DNA of 64,000 nt from Strongylocentrotus droebachiensis (Eukaryota; Echinodermata; Echinoidea; Camarodonta; Strongylocentrotidae): positions 1 to 64,000 of the forward strand of contig JAVYIG010005415.1 of the NCBI GenBank assembly GCA_035222895.1, in the 5' to 3' direction. Under the pieces are notes generated by a model. That model had not been told where the DNA came from and ran no database searches. It was given only the letters and a program-made list of their open reading frames with translations. Both the position numbers and the translations under genes were made by a program. The stretch's first letter is position 1. Every line of letters starts with the position of its first letter. Of the stretch, positions 24,301-36,300 are shown piece by piece.

Positions 24301-27300
24301 TTAAATCTAGTTTCCCCTACTTTCCCTTCACATTGATGAGTGTCATCACCTTTTCTTGTAAATCGACCAGCAGACCAGTATGACGACAGTGACGATCCCG
24401 AGCATGCCCACGATGACTGACATCTCGACTGGGTGAGAGGTTGCCCAAGCATCAGAACGAGACTTCTTGATGACGTAGACGTCTCCTACGTGTGCTGAGT
24501 CTCCTCGACCCGGTAACCTCGGCTCACGGTAGATTGGTTTCGTTCCTGATGAAGTACCAGCCTGCTGGTCCTTACCAGATGATCCTATAATTTTACAGGT
24601 AAAGAGTCAAAATAAATCAATAATCAATTAATGAAGTATTTATTCTGTTTATGGCTTCTACGGACCTGGTGGAACTACCAGTAAGATAACTACACATCTA
24701 GAGCTGCAGCGATTGTGCTAGATCAATAAACGCCCCATTGGCCCAGGTGAGACTTTCCGATATGAGAGGGTCATACATGTCATGTACAGTGTCAGTACAA
24801 TACGATAATAATGTATTGAATTATTTTATGGATTCTACGGACTTGGTGGAACCATAAGCAAGATGACTAGACATCATGATCTTGCTTGATCCTTAACGGA
24901 ACTTTCCATTACTTTATTGATTCTGAAAGTACAGTGCCAAACTGAAACTACGTTCACTAATTTTGCCTGAATCGAAGTTGATCGATTTTAGTGATGTCCC
25001 CTCTTTTGTCTTTTCCTTCACCACTTCCTCCCCTTTCTTAATGAATTCTTATCTTTCTCTCATTTATCAATTTATGATCTACTCCTCTTTTTTATTATTT
25101 CAGCATCTCTTTTTTTCTCCCTTTCTTTCTTTCTCAGTTTTAATCCTCTTCATCCTCCTCCTCCTCCTGCTCCGCCTACTCTTTTCGACTACCTCCTTTA
25201 GCTATTCTTTTCATCAGGTTCGCCATTCCCCTCTTTCCTCAAAGTAGGATAATCAGATAATCTTTTATGAAAGTGCTTCAGGAAAATGTAGTGAAAATAC
25301 AGAATTAGCTTAAGGTATATAATGGTGCAGGTTAATTTAGAAGATTGTAAGGTGTGCAGGAGATCATTGCCCTATCCAAATCCCCCTTTTTCTGAAGGTC
25401 GCTTTTGAGAATAAATTCTAACGTTACGAAGTAATTCGTTGGCATGTACACAATATTCGTTTTCGTTTTGCCGGTGTATTACGAATGAACAAACTTTCTC
25501 CAACATGGAAAAAGCTGGCTTCGCCTGCAGGATGACTGACAGAGGAAACAACATGTTCATGGGGTGTTTTCTCTGACATTGCTGAAGTTCACACGCAGTC
25601 ATTCTACGAGTGGGCACACACAATATTGGAACTCTGCCGCTGAATGGGTTTTAAGTGACACTTTTGCTACGGGTCCAATCCACAAAACATAGATTTTAAA
25701 GGTCGAGCAATGTCTTGGCAGGCTTACAGTGATTGTTGAAAAACTGTAACTTAATGTAATGTGATGAGCATCCACTTGGGAGTTGCAGGGTTTGGGATAG
25801 AGTTTGCCATTCATGGGGTGTTGAGATACACATGTTCAAGTAATTCAATAAGGGCGTCTTGATTGACGTCTTGAAGATAAGTTGATGTCAGTGAAATTCC
25901 ATGGCATGAAGACAATGATCACTGACAACAATACACAATGGGAGAAGGAAACAACAATAGGTTAGAGGAGGTAAAATGCCAATCTGAAAGAGCAAGATCT
26001 TACATTCACTGGATATCGCAGATCATATTCCACATACTAAGAATCTTGCTCTTCGATCGGTCAAAAGTAAACCACGTGATGAAAGATAGTTCGCCCATCA
26101 TTGATGGGAGAAGAAAAGTTCGTTACACTGTGTAGATAGTACTATACTATCTTCAGTTAAAGTGCGTTGCACGGTGTAGATAGCAGTACTATCTGATGTT
26201 TTCGGAAACGTTACTCCCCCTCTCCCCCTCCTCTCCGGCCACTTCGCCTTAATCGCAAAGATCATAACAATCTACAAATAAGTGTCTAGATAACCACATC
26301 ACCAGATTCTTTCAAAATCATGTTCCTTACCATGTTTCTTACCTTGTTCTACAGTGTGTGTTGAGGTTCCTGTATCACCTTGATGAGCCCCTGAAGACCT
26401 TGGTTCACCCTGTGGTCTTCCAGGCAGGAATGGGACCAGGGTTGCCTCAGCTCGACCATCTAACAGTTGAAGGAAGATAATAATGATAAATACAATGTAT
26501 AACAAATAATACTTGTTGTTTATCCAAGGAGCCTCCTCAGCATCAATGACTTGTTCTGAGGGCCGTGTGATTATTATTACGCCATAAATTGCTTAATACG
26601 CAATTACACTTTGGTGGAGAGTGGCAAATACGGACTAATGTCACACCAAAGGACGTTAGTGAAGAGATGGGATTCGAACCCTCAACTCTTGGATTAAGGG
26701 TCATGTGAATGAACCAACAATACTACGACCTGGTGGTGTTGGTTATTTTACCTGACTGCTAATAAAGCATAAATGCTTGTTAGTAAGCAACCAGACGGCC
26801 GACGGCTTTAGGTCCTCTCCGAGGGACCTGGTAATGAGGATTAATGCCTTACCAAAGGTCACTATAGCGCATCGACTTGCTTTCGAACCCGGGACACCGG
26901 ATACCTGTTTATATTTAGTAAATATTGTATACTAGGTGCATAATGAATAATAGATTATACTGCATATAAAAAAAGACGTAGCGGAGCAACGCGGAGCAAG
27001 GGGCACGTGCCCCAAAATGAATGGTGAAAAAAAAATAGAAAAAGAAAACAGTAAAGAGAAAAATAGACAAGGAAAGGCGGACGCAAAAAGAAAATTAAAG
27101 AACCCCTGCCATAGCCTCTCCTTATCGATTGTCCTCTCTATTCACATCTCATCAACCTAGTGAAACTGGTGCTCCTCCCCCCCCCCATGATGTCAGTGCC
27201 CTCTCTGGACCGACGCTACGCCTCATTTAGAAGTGTAAGAGAATATATCATAATTAGGCGTGAATATTTTTTGTACAGCGGAATCTTTTGTATTTTACTA

Positions 27301-30300
27301 TTCTCTTCTAAAATCCATTCATCTGTTAGCAATTTTTAATAATCCAATATCCAATGCCCTAGTCGATGAGTAACCTCCGGTTATTCCACACACCCTTACA
27401 ATCATAATTTTCTCACATTAACAGGTGCTCACTTTTCAACTTCATGAACGAGATCTTGGGTGGGGGAGGGGCACGCGAATTAAACCTTAAAAAATGTTCA
27501 GCCTTTTGGACCAGAGAAAATGTACTTTTAATTTAATTTCAGTGTTTATACATTTCCAATTTCCCTTATTTCTTTTGAAAATATAAATGTATTCAGTGGC
27601 GGATCCAGGGGGGGGGGCAAAGGGCCCCCAAAAAATATTTAAAAATTTATTAAAAAAAAAAAAAAAAAAAAAAATGGTAATGGCTGACGTAAAAAGGTGA
27701 CCTTACCCCCCCCCCCCCCCCCCCACGGAGCAAATAAAAAAAAAAAAAAAAAAATTCTTGACAAAAAAAAGTGTCCTCTGACCCCCCCCCCCCCCCCCCC
27801 CCACCCCCCGCTTATTCAGCGGCTGGCTGAGTCGTTGCGATTTTTGGGGGGACTAAAAAATGTGCCCCCCGTGTGCCCCCCCCCCCCCCCCCCCCGGCAA
27901 GAAATTCCAAGATCCGCGCCTGGTATTGATACAATTTCGTCATGTTCGAGTCCTCTGTACCGGTATATCAGTGACTAACTCAAAGCTGATGACCTTCACA
28001 ATGCATATCTATCCCTAAATAATGCCCCAACTCTAATTCTGCGTTCTGACTCATTTAGGAACAGAAAATCGAAGACAAAAAGAACAACAAAGAAGCCCAA
28101 TCATAGAGCAGGAAATAACAGATGATAGATGTACCAGTCTACCTGCTTAATTCGAGGAAGCTATATTTATTTCTTATCAATCTGTGCGCACTTTGCATTG
28201 TTCGAGCACTTTAAAGATTATAGTCTACGACACTAAACTAAACATATGAGACAGGTAAATTTGTCTCAAGAGGTTTATGACATCTATTTTGGGAGTTCTC
28301 AGGACTGATATTGTCGAATGTCCGTATTATTGGCCGTCCTTTTCACACAATTCCATGACACTTTGATTTTTTAGGCTGCTGCAGGGAAATTGATTCGGTT
28401 ATTTTATTTGGAAGATACTGATCTGCCTGAAAGGTGTATGCAAGCAACATAATTATCAGAGGCTTGAGTGCGCGAACTTCGATGATGTGAACAGCACAAT
28501 AACTCAACTAGTGTTACTGGTATGTTTGACCTATAATATGAACTATTGGTCCTATATGTTCAATTGGTCCATCCGTCCTCTCCAATCTACGGATCAGTAC
28601 TATCCAATTCGTCCTGCGACCCACTGCTCAGTACGTCACAGCTGGCCTTCAATTAACTGTCCTATACATGTATGTCCCTGTTGTCCTACATATCCCGACT
28701 GCCTTACCTCCCACTGACCATGACAGGGAGGTGTTTTAACTCACATACCCTTGTCCGAAGGTACTCTTACTCGTAATGCGTACGGCGTAAATATTCATAA
28801 TTGAATGGCACACGCCCTTAAGACTAAAACAACAACAACAACAACATAAGTATATAGGAAGACTGGAAGGGCCTAAAATCGATGCGATAGGAACTGTGGG
28901 AGAGGTGAATGTAGGCCCTCATCTCATCTTGTCGGTATGACCCCGTGTACCTACCTGGTATGGAAGCAGGTACGCAGTGCCCTTCCTGAGGTCTCCAGCC
29001 TGGACAACATCCCAAGTCTATCTTGTACATCGTCCGTAGCGCGTTGCGATAAGCAGTACGATAAACCATTCTAACCGTAGAAGAAAAACATTATTTTGTG
29101 AATCATCTTTTACAACAAAATGACATTCATATACTTATTCTCATTACAAACAGAGTGAGGTATGAATTAATAAAATTAATATTGGTATCAAGTTTGGATG
29201 CATATCTAACAACAGAATTAACAGCTCAAATCTCGTCCCTCCACTGTCCCAGCAATAAACATTCAGATCAACTTTTCCGTCTATTATTCTTTCCATTATA
29301 CCATGATTAGTTACGATTATTCCGTATTGGCATCTAGTGTTACATTCACAAGAATGTCTAGACCAATGTCGTACGAAAACCTATTACAAATACAGAAATC
29401 GCCTGCAAAGCCATTCGTACGAGAGCTCAGGTTTCTTCAAGCAAAGTCACCGTCAAAATAACGTGGGACGACCTAGAATTTGTTTACTCTTGAATAATGT
29501 GGACAACTCTCCACTTTCCCGTTTCTAGCCTATTAATTAGTGAACGTGCCCACATATATCATTTAAATATACGATGTTGGATGATATAATTGACATTATT
29601 CGAGTCAATTAGTGAGGAACAGAAGATAATAAATTCATCCCATTAATTCTTGACGCCTGGCAAGATTTCACATCTCTTAAGGCTATTGCCATGGTTCTCA
29701 ACTATGTTTTGATACTTCGTTTCTCTCCTCTGTCAAATCAGCGTTTCTACTCGAACCGATTCAAAGTCACACCTTCTATCATTTCATATACGACAGCTCT
29801 TCATTAAAATCAACGGCCAACCATTATTGCAGGTAATCGATTCGATGTTTGGCATCTGGTTTCCATAGTAACGCTTACCTGTATGAAGAACATTTCGATG
29901 AACAGAACCAGTCACAGCAAGTCGCTGTCCGTTTCGTCTTCGATTCCGCAAACGTCTCACGTACGGTAATCAGAGCACTAAAACAAACAAACAAAACATT
30001 ATTGAAATCTGCTTTACAGCATCTGTATAGATAATCTTTATAGAAAGAACGTCTATGTTTATATATCATTTTTTTTTCCTCCTTTGAATAATGTTTCTCA
30101 CTGAAACATTTACTAAACTAACTTGTGGCATAAAGACCACTTTTATTGTTTGATTGTCTGTTTGATTTTGTTATTCATTTTTCAACATAATAAAAAACAT
30201 AATACAACTAAATACATAATATATATCATTAACGAAAGTCAAAATACATAAATCAATCAAATAATTATACTTTAAAAAACCGCACATGGTTGACAAATCA

Positions 30301-32176
30301 TTTCAAACTTGAAAAATGGAAGAGATTTCGTTGTCTCCCTTGAGCAGTCTTTATATACAGGTTGCATGAAGCTAACACAACACATATCATTGGACGGCCT
30401 TGCTAACGTGTAGCTTTATGTCTTTGAGCGTGGAGATGACCATGACCTGAGCATTAAGCTAGGCATCATGGAAAACGAAATATTCTTCAAAGCATGCGCA
30501 TCCAGAAACCTTATTAAACCGATTAACCTGCTTTAATCTTTATGCTTCCATTCGTATACTTTACCGGTAATTAGGGGGCAACTGAAGGCTTATAGTGCAT
30601 GTCGTATATTTATACGTTGGTATGACTGGGAAGCTAATTTAACTATACAGACATCGAGTTGGACCAGCCATATTATTATTACTAAAACGTGTAATTACTT
30701 GAACATGCATAAGTATTATTTTAATGATTTTGATGATATATATATATATATAATCTAAAAATTTGTTTTCATCATTCATGGCACTCGGCCTAATCATGCG
30801 ACAGAAACATATACTATAATATGTACCAGACGGTTTAGATGCAGTAGTTACCATTGAGCCATGATTGCACTAGACCATTTTCAACGGATGAGTGAAATTT
30901 ACATCATATAGGTGTATGTGATTAAAATAATTCTTTTATAATGGATCATTCAAGTTTAAAGGTTCAACATATTATTCACTGTATAGATTATTGCAGTATG
31001 ATACAACATGAATATTCCACAAGACAAAAAACGGGTCGACAATTACGTCTTCCTTTATTCAAAACAGACCAAGGAAAGTTTTCTGTTTCGTTTGTTGGAA
31101 GTAACTTTCGGAATATGCTTCCTAATGATCTAAGAATTGAGAGATCAAGAACCTCTTTTCGTAAAAAACTTACAAAATTACTCTTAAGTGAAAACCACGA
31201 ATCATAACCTCGTAACTATATAGTTGTATATAATAACCAGTCTCATTTTAATATTATACACAAATCTTATTTATAAGATTTGGAAACCCATCATGTATTT
31301 TTAAATTAACTTTATTTTAGGCTTTAGATAACGAGAGTCAGACTCGACTAGCACATGTGCTATTTTTGACTCTATTTTACCATCGATCACAAACTCATTG
31401 TAATTAGTCATTTATTGTTTTACTCTTGAAGCAAAGTTTACTTTATCTTTGTTATAATGTACATGTATATCGCTGTAGAACATGTACATGTATTGTTAAT
31501 AATTCATGTCATGCATTTATGTTATATTGACATTGTCATTGTACGTTTATCTTTTGTTTCAATGTTTTCAATGGTGGTGAATAAATACATTCAATTCAAT
31601 TCAATTCAATTCAATGTTTGAGGCGTTGTGAATTATATGCGAATATCAAGCATAATTAGATCTGTATACGGAAACCTATAGGCCTACGTACTTATCAAAT
31701 AATATGAAACTTCTGGAATTCCGTTACCCTACCCAAATACCTACCTGTCTCCTTATCTTTGTACAACAGCTGTAAACCGACTTCCTATTTTGATTCTATT
31801 TTTATTTCTCTTTCGGGAAACAGAGGAAGATATCCATTTCATCATAGCAAAACAATTGCATCTACGTGGCCTTAATTATCCCTTCCATGTTATATTTGTC
31901 AGATTGCAATTCTGACAGACAAAAGAATGTCAATTCGTTTAAACAGCACCCTGATCTGATATGCACAATCGACCTTATAAGTGGCCTTATATAACGAGTT
32001 ATTGTAGTCTTGTACACTTCCATTTTTCATGATATCAAAATTGGAAAGTAAAACAAACTCTGTATTCACCTGATGGTATTCCAGCAGCGTCCGGGCCCAT
32101 GCGATAGCGCATGTGACGTCATCAATCTCGACATGACGAGCATAAAACACCAACATGCGAGTAGATGGAACTCCAT
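21326..32176 (-). CDS. EMI-domain transmembrane receptor with NPxY and multiple YxxL/I tail motifs (CED-1/Draper/MEGF10-like, no EGF repeats)
   Basis: Seven exons join in phase: 32176-32070, 29977-29879, 29070-28955, 26459-26343, 24584-24350, 22182-22142 and 21693-21326, giving 360 residues. Residues 1-23 form a signal peptide. The EMI domain (about 27-106) has GPGRC, an ITVRETF strand, the CCDWFC cluster, YRTAYR and a canonical CCPGW. A Gly/Ser/Thr linker (108-198) contains RGDS at 173-176. A transmembrane helix spans about 201-221, followed by KKR. The 136-residue tail has YEVL 253, YQNF 283, YKNI 296, NPRY 322-325 overlapping YTML 325, and YTAL 339. NPxY recruits PTB adaptors such as CED-6/GULP; paired YxxL motifs recruit SH2 kinases. 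Domain order matches the ends of CED-1/Draper/MEGF10 but lacks the EGF array. Ligand and engulfment role are inferred. Exon 6, only 41 nt, has a strong acceptor and restores phase. Confidence 0.84.
21855..21910 (-). repeat. tRNA-like SINE fragment
   Basis: GAACCCGAGATCTTCCGGTTC followed by GACCATCTCAAGCCGCTGA resembles the 3' half of a degenerate tRNA read on the minus strand. It lies in the last intron of gene 2. It is too diverged for a functional tRNA call. Confidence 0.35.
23690..23955. repeat. SINE-like repeat with tRNA-type B-box remnant
   Basis: The stretch contains GATTAATGTCTTGCCAAAGG, a GGGACTGAATCCGCAAACC B-box-like segment and GTCCATTAGACCAC. The same order of motifs appears at 26625-26720 and, shortened, at 26830-26895. 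Repetition of the block plus an internal promoter-like motif suggests a tRNA-derived SINE in introns of gene 2. Confidence 0.5.
26600..26895. repeat. Two further SINE-like copies
   Basis: The copy at about 26600-26720 has ACCAAAGGACGTTAGTG and GGGATTCGAACCCTC. The shorter copy at 26830-26895 has GAGGATTAATGCCTTACC and TTTCGAACCCGGGAC. Both share the layout of the block at 23690. They lie just upstream of exon 4 of gene 2. Confidence 0.5.
27594..27925. mobile_element. GGATCC-ended MITE with long G/C and A runs
   Basis: The left end CAGTGGCGGATCCAGG(G)n has a degenerate inverted partner at the right, CCAAGATCCGCGCCTGGTATTGA. The interior is dominated by homopolymers of C and A, and the apparent poly-Pro/Lys frame is an artefact. 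The same ends recur at 37.7 and 46.2 kb, marking a dispersed family. Confidence 0.65.
30941..31616 (+). mobile_element. 3' end of a LINE: reverse transcriptase C-terminus and (ATTCA)n tail
   Basis: The frame 30941-31207 has the layout of the extreme C-terminus of non-LTR reverse transcriptases: an STRQKTG motif, a GKFSVSFVGSNFRNMLPNDL block (usual form GxxxWNxLP) and a SFRKKLTKLLL end. A 400-bp untranslated stretch follows, ending in AATAAATA and five ATTCA units. The enzyme core is absent, so this is a 5'-truncated dead copy, in intron 1 of gene 2. CR1/L2 is the likely clade, by tail structure only. Confidence 0.72.
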
Positions 32177-35100
32177 GATGTCTTTTTTTATTTCTACGAC
32201 TCCCTCCGTTTTAAGGTGCCTCAGGGATCCATTTTAAAGCTCCTGTCATGAAACCAAGTGAAAATATGAAACATTTATTAAAATCATCAGCGAAATAAAA
32301 ATTGTTCATTTACATCTGATGCCCGTTGCACACGAGGTGTCATTTCCATTGCGTCATTTCAGTTGCGTCATTACACGCTCTAATCGAGCCCGTGAAGTCA
32401 ACTAGCCCATGCGCCAGTAAGACAAAGACGGTGTCAGTCGTTGACGCAGTCCTACGTCAGCAAAACGATACAACGTGTGCAACCGGCGTAACTTCATTGA
32501 TGTAGCTCAGACCAAAGAGATACCTTGCTCAGACATCGGTTGTCCCATTAACATGCACTGAACATGGTACCTCTTCAATCAAGGAGAAAGAAAATGGCGG
32601 CCAAGAATTCTGCCTTCAGTCTGTGTCCAGTTGTTAATGAGCTCGTATTTTACTTCCCAATATAACGGTCTACTATGAACACCTTGATATGCTCATGTCA
32701 CGGGTAGCAAGTCGCTTGTGGTATGATGAACCCCATCAAGGCACGGTATAGTGTTAATACTTTACACGCTCTAATTAATTAATCATTTTCCCGTACCTTG
32801 TACTCCTTGCATGCAGGTATGGGTCATGTTACCCAGATAATCCATGGATGAAGGAGAAATCATCTTCACGAGTTAATGATAGGATAGGGATGGATTAACA
32901 CGAAGCGACTAAGATGATATAGCGGGTGTTACTCTACCACTTTAGGTTGGACGTAGCTAATACATACCTTCTTGTTCATTATTAGCTCGAAAATCTTAAG
33001 TGTAAGTCCATAACTGCAACGAATGATAAAATAAGCTACATCTTTCATTGGAAGAGTTTAAACGGTCTGATAATATTTCAAGAGATATGTAACTCATGTG
33101 AAATATATAAGCTAAGATAATTGTTTCAAATCCAACGTCCTAAGAAACCAATAATTTAGATCAAATTTTAGTACTCTACAATTTTTTGCTCAGCTGCTAT
33201 GAAGAAATAGTTTGTTAAAATTATACAGTAATTTGTGTAGCTTTTTAGTCTTCATGAATACTACGTGTGGTTTTTCATTAAAAATACTTTAAAATACAAT
33301 TTGTTTAAATGAAGATAATGATACTGGTCAAGAGATATATGTCAAAGAAACCTATCTGAATTATGAGGGGGACGTTGCCCAAATATAGATGATATCCCAA
33401 TTCTGGGGGGGGGGGGGGGTAACTGCAACGCCACCCCCTTCCCTGCCTCGTACAATGATGAAAATCATTTACGTACACGTAATTTACATACACGTACAAA
33501 ATACCCTATTACATTATCGCAGTCGTATGGTCAGCTGTAGGTAATATTATTGGTAAGGACAGGGTAATGGTTCATTTAAAAAAATATATTATTGAATTTC
33601 AACTTGAAATTAAAAGAAAAAAAATTAACATTTTACATTATTGTCAGAGGTTTTGATACGACATGTATCAGTTTTATTATAAAATTATGATTATCCATCA
33701 CGAATCCCCCAACCGAACCAAAACCATGGGCTGCTCCACTTCCAAAGACTTTAGTCTAACGAGGTCAGATAACTCGGAAGTTAGGGTGGTTTTAAAAGGG
33801 ATATGGTGCTTTATGATAACTTAATGATGCGTAATGAGCCCTTCCCTGTATCATCGTTATCATGTCAACCTATCGCTATCAGTATCATCGACCACAACCG
33901 TTCTGAATCGCGTTATGACTTTAAATGACATGATGAAATTGATTGAACTATGATTTCAATTCTTTCTCTAATATCCGAATGTTTATACTGGTTCATAAAT
34001 TGATTTTGTATATGTTCTCTTAACAGCTTAAAGTTATCATGAAACTCAAGTTTGGCTAATCTCGGTGTGGGTGGGGGGGGGGGGGAGGGGCTTTCATTCT
34101 GAAACGTCATAAACAGCATAATTAAGAATGGTTTCACTACCACTTTAAAAAATGGCCAACATTTAAAAGGTTACCAAAAGAATATTCGAATTATAAGAAT
34201 AAGACCAATCTATATATTTTTAGTGTACAAATTTAAGGGATAGATATTGACTATTTAGGTCGAAGATTAATCTGAATTAAAAAAAATATTGTTCACAAAC
34301 TCTCGAATGTTACACGTTGGGATAACATGCGGAAAAACATTATATACACCAATGATATACATGGGCTATACATGTTTTCTAACCATGACATTCCATTGAG
34401 TAAATTTCATGTTTTAAATATAATACAGTATTTCCGTTGCCATGGTATTTGACCTCGATTCCTCGCAATCTCATGGATTATCTCATGATCCAACCTTTGG
34501 ATAAATCCTAAATCATAAGCTAACAGAGCCAAGAAATGGAAACCGCGTTTCCATACTTCAATCTGTTAACACATCCCCTAATAACGCCTCAAAATGTCAC
34601 AAACAAGTGAGTTAACGTCATCGAATGAAGCTATATTGTTTACTCATCATTAGTCTGATAGAGACTCTGATCAGCTCTGACAATATAATAGCAACTGCAT
34701 CAGAATCTCAGTTCAGTATTGCCAGGCAAGTTTGAACATTCTAAATTTCTTATACAGTCACGACAAAGTGACACAAATTTGATATGATCTTCATTTAGAT
34801 TGACAAGTGTATGTAAATTAGATTCGTAAATTAATCAAAAAAAGGGAGAATACAATCGAATGACATCCTACAGTATACACATATCCAATAATTTGAATTA
34901 CATGATTTCCAATTAAAAAGAAAATGCGCTGCTATATCATGTATATTAGAATACTGAATCACATTCAGGCATTGGGTAACTAGAATTCTTGCATTTAATA
35001 ATAGACTACGAAGAAGACTACGAAACATTGGGAATATTCGATGTATCAAAAGTGTGATGGGTAGTGGATAGTGGCATGGGGAGAGGAGCTTGGAAAAAAG

Positions 35101-36300
35101 GGTGAGGGGAGGGAGGTTGTTCAAAACTGTTAAGGGAGGTTGTTCAAAACTGTTACGAAGAGATGGGGTAGAGTTGAGGATGAGGCAGGTGTGAGGATGG
35201 AGGTTAGTCTGGTGTAAATATTTTTTTTTTTTTGGAGAGGGGTAAGGCAGGGATTTGTCCCTGGGTAAGGATGTGCGGAGCATGTAGAAGAGAGAGGGGA
35301 AGGGGGGGGGGGCAAGGAATGGAAGTGATTAGTTAATAGAGAGGATGTTTTATGTAAAGAAGAGTAATAGGGCTAGGAGAGGGACGAGGATGTGGCGCCG
35401 ATGGGGCAGGGGAGGGGGTTAGAGATGGTGTAAATGTGATGTGGGAGAGGGTAGCTGGAGAGGAGAGGGGGAGAGCTGGGCAGGGAAGGATAGTGATTAG
35501 GGAGGAAGCTTATTTTTTACGTGGAGAGGTGTAACGTGGCGAGGAGAGGGAGGGGTAGAATGGTGTAGGAAGGACGAAATGTTGAGAAAGGGGACATTAA
35601 GGTATCATGTGGAGAGGAGTGAAGAGGGGAGAGGAAGGAGTAAGGACTGGAAGGGATGAGGAAATGTTAAGGTATTTTTGGCAGAGAGGTAATGAAGCCA
35701 AGCTAGAAGCTTGGAGGATGTGAAGAGGAAGAAAGAGGAAAGCGGGTGACTCACTCTTCTAAATTTAAAGATGTTTCAGGTTCATGGTTTTATCTGTACC
35801 ATTATTATACCCCGAAAAATCGAGGTATATCTAAATTACCGATAAGTGATATATATATCTATTGACATGATCAAACAGAAAAAAGGATGCGGCAAATCCA
35901 AACAATCGCACTAGCGGATTTAGGCAGCACATAATTATTTTGACCCGTGAGCCCTTTCAAGACCCAATCGTGCATACCTTTGTGTCCCAAGAAAAATGAA
36001 AACAAAATTTACATTATCTCTGTGAAATTACCTGATATTTTATTCCAACGTGTAGGTGTAAGAAATACAAATAACCTCATGCACAGTCAAGTTCCGAAGT
36101 CACTTCATATCATATTATCACGATTCTTGTGAATTAATCCGTCTCAGAAGTCTTCCACAAAACAGAGCCCTAAAGTTTATTTTGCAAGCTAATGACCGTG
36201 CAAAACTACCTCTAGCGATACGTCCTCTTAGCTAAAATTAAATTGTCAGAATGAAATCTAGCGATAGTGCCAGGAAGTCGAGCCATTTTTGATATCCGAG
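32177..36300. other. Intergenic region upstream of gene 2
   Basis: No gene is supported. The promoter of gene 2 should lie here or in an unseen 5' UTR exon, but no TATA/GGGCCC arrangement like that of genes 3 and 4 was found. Poly-G runs occur at 33404-33418 and 34073-34085. A G/A-rich strand-asymmetric tract fills about 35040-35740. Confidence 0.5.
35040..35740. repeat. 700-bp purine-rich, strand-asymmetric tract
   Basis: The plus strand is strongly G/A rich with loose GGAGAGG and GGGAGGTTGTTCAAAACTGTTA duplications (35110-35160). Frames across it are low complexity. It may form triplex or other non-B structure; no coding role is seen. Confidence 0.6.

Noticed and set aside
27697-27978. Pro/Lys-rich frame on the plus strand
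   Set aside because: Homopolymer runs inside a GGATCC-type MITE.
28487-28717. 76-residue Cys/Pro-containing frame in an intron of gene 2
   Set aside because: The DNA is a loosely periodic TTGGTCC-type repeat; no splice partners and it opposes the gene.
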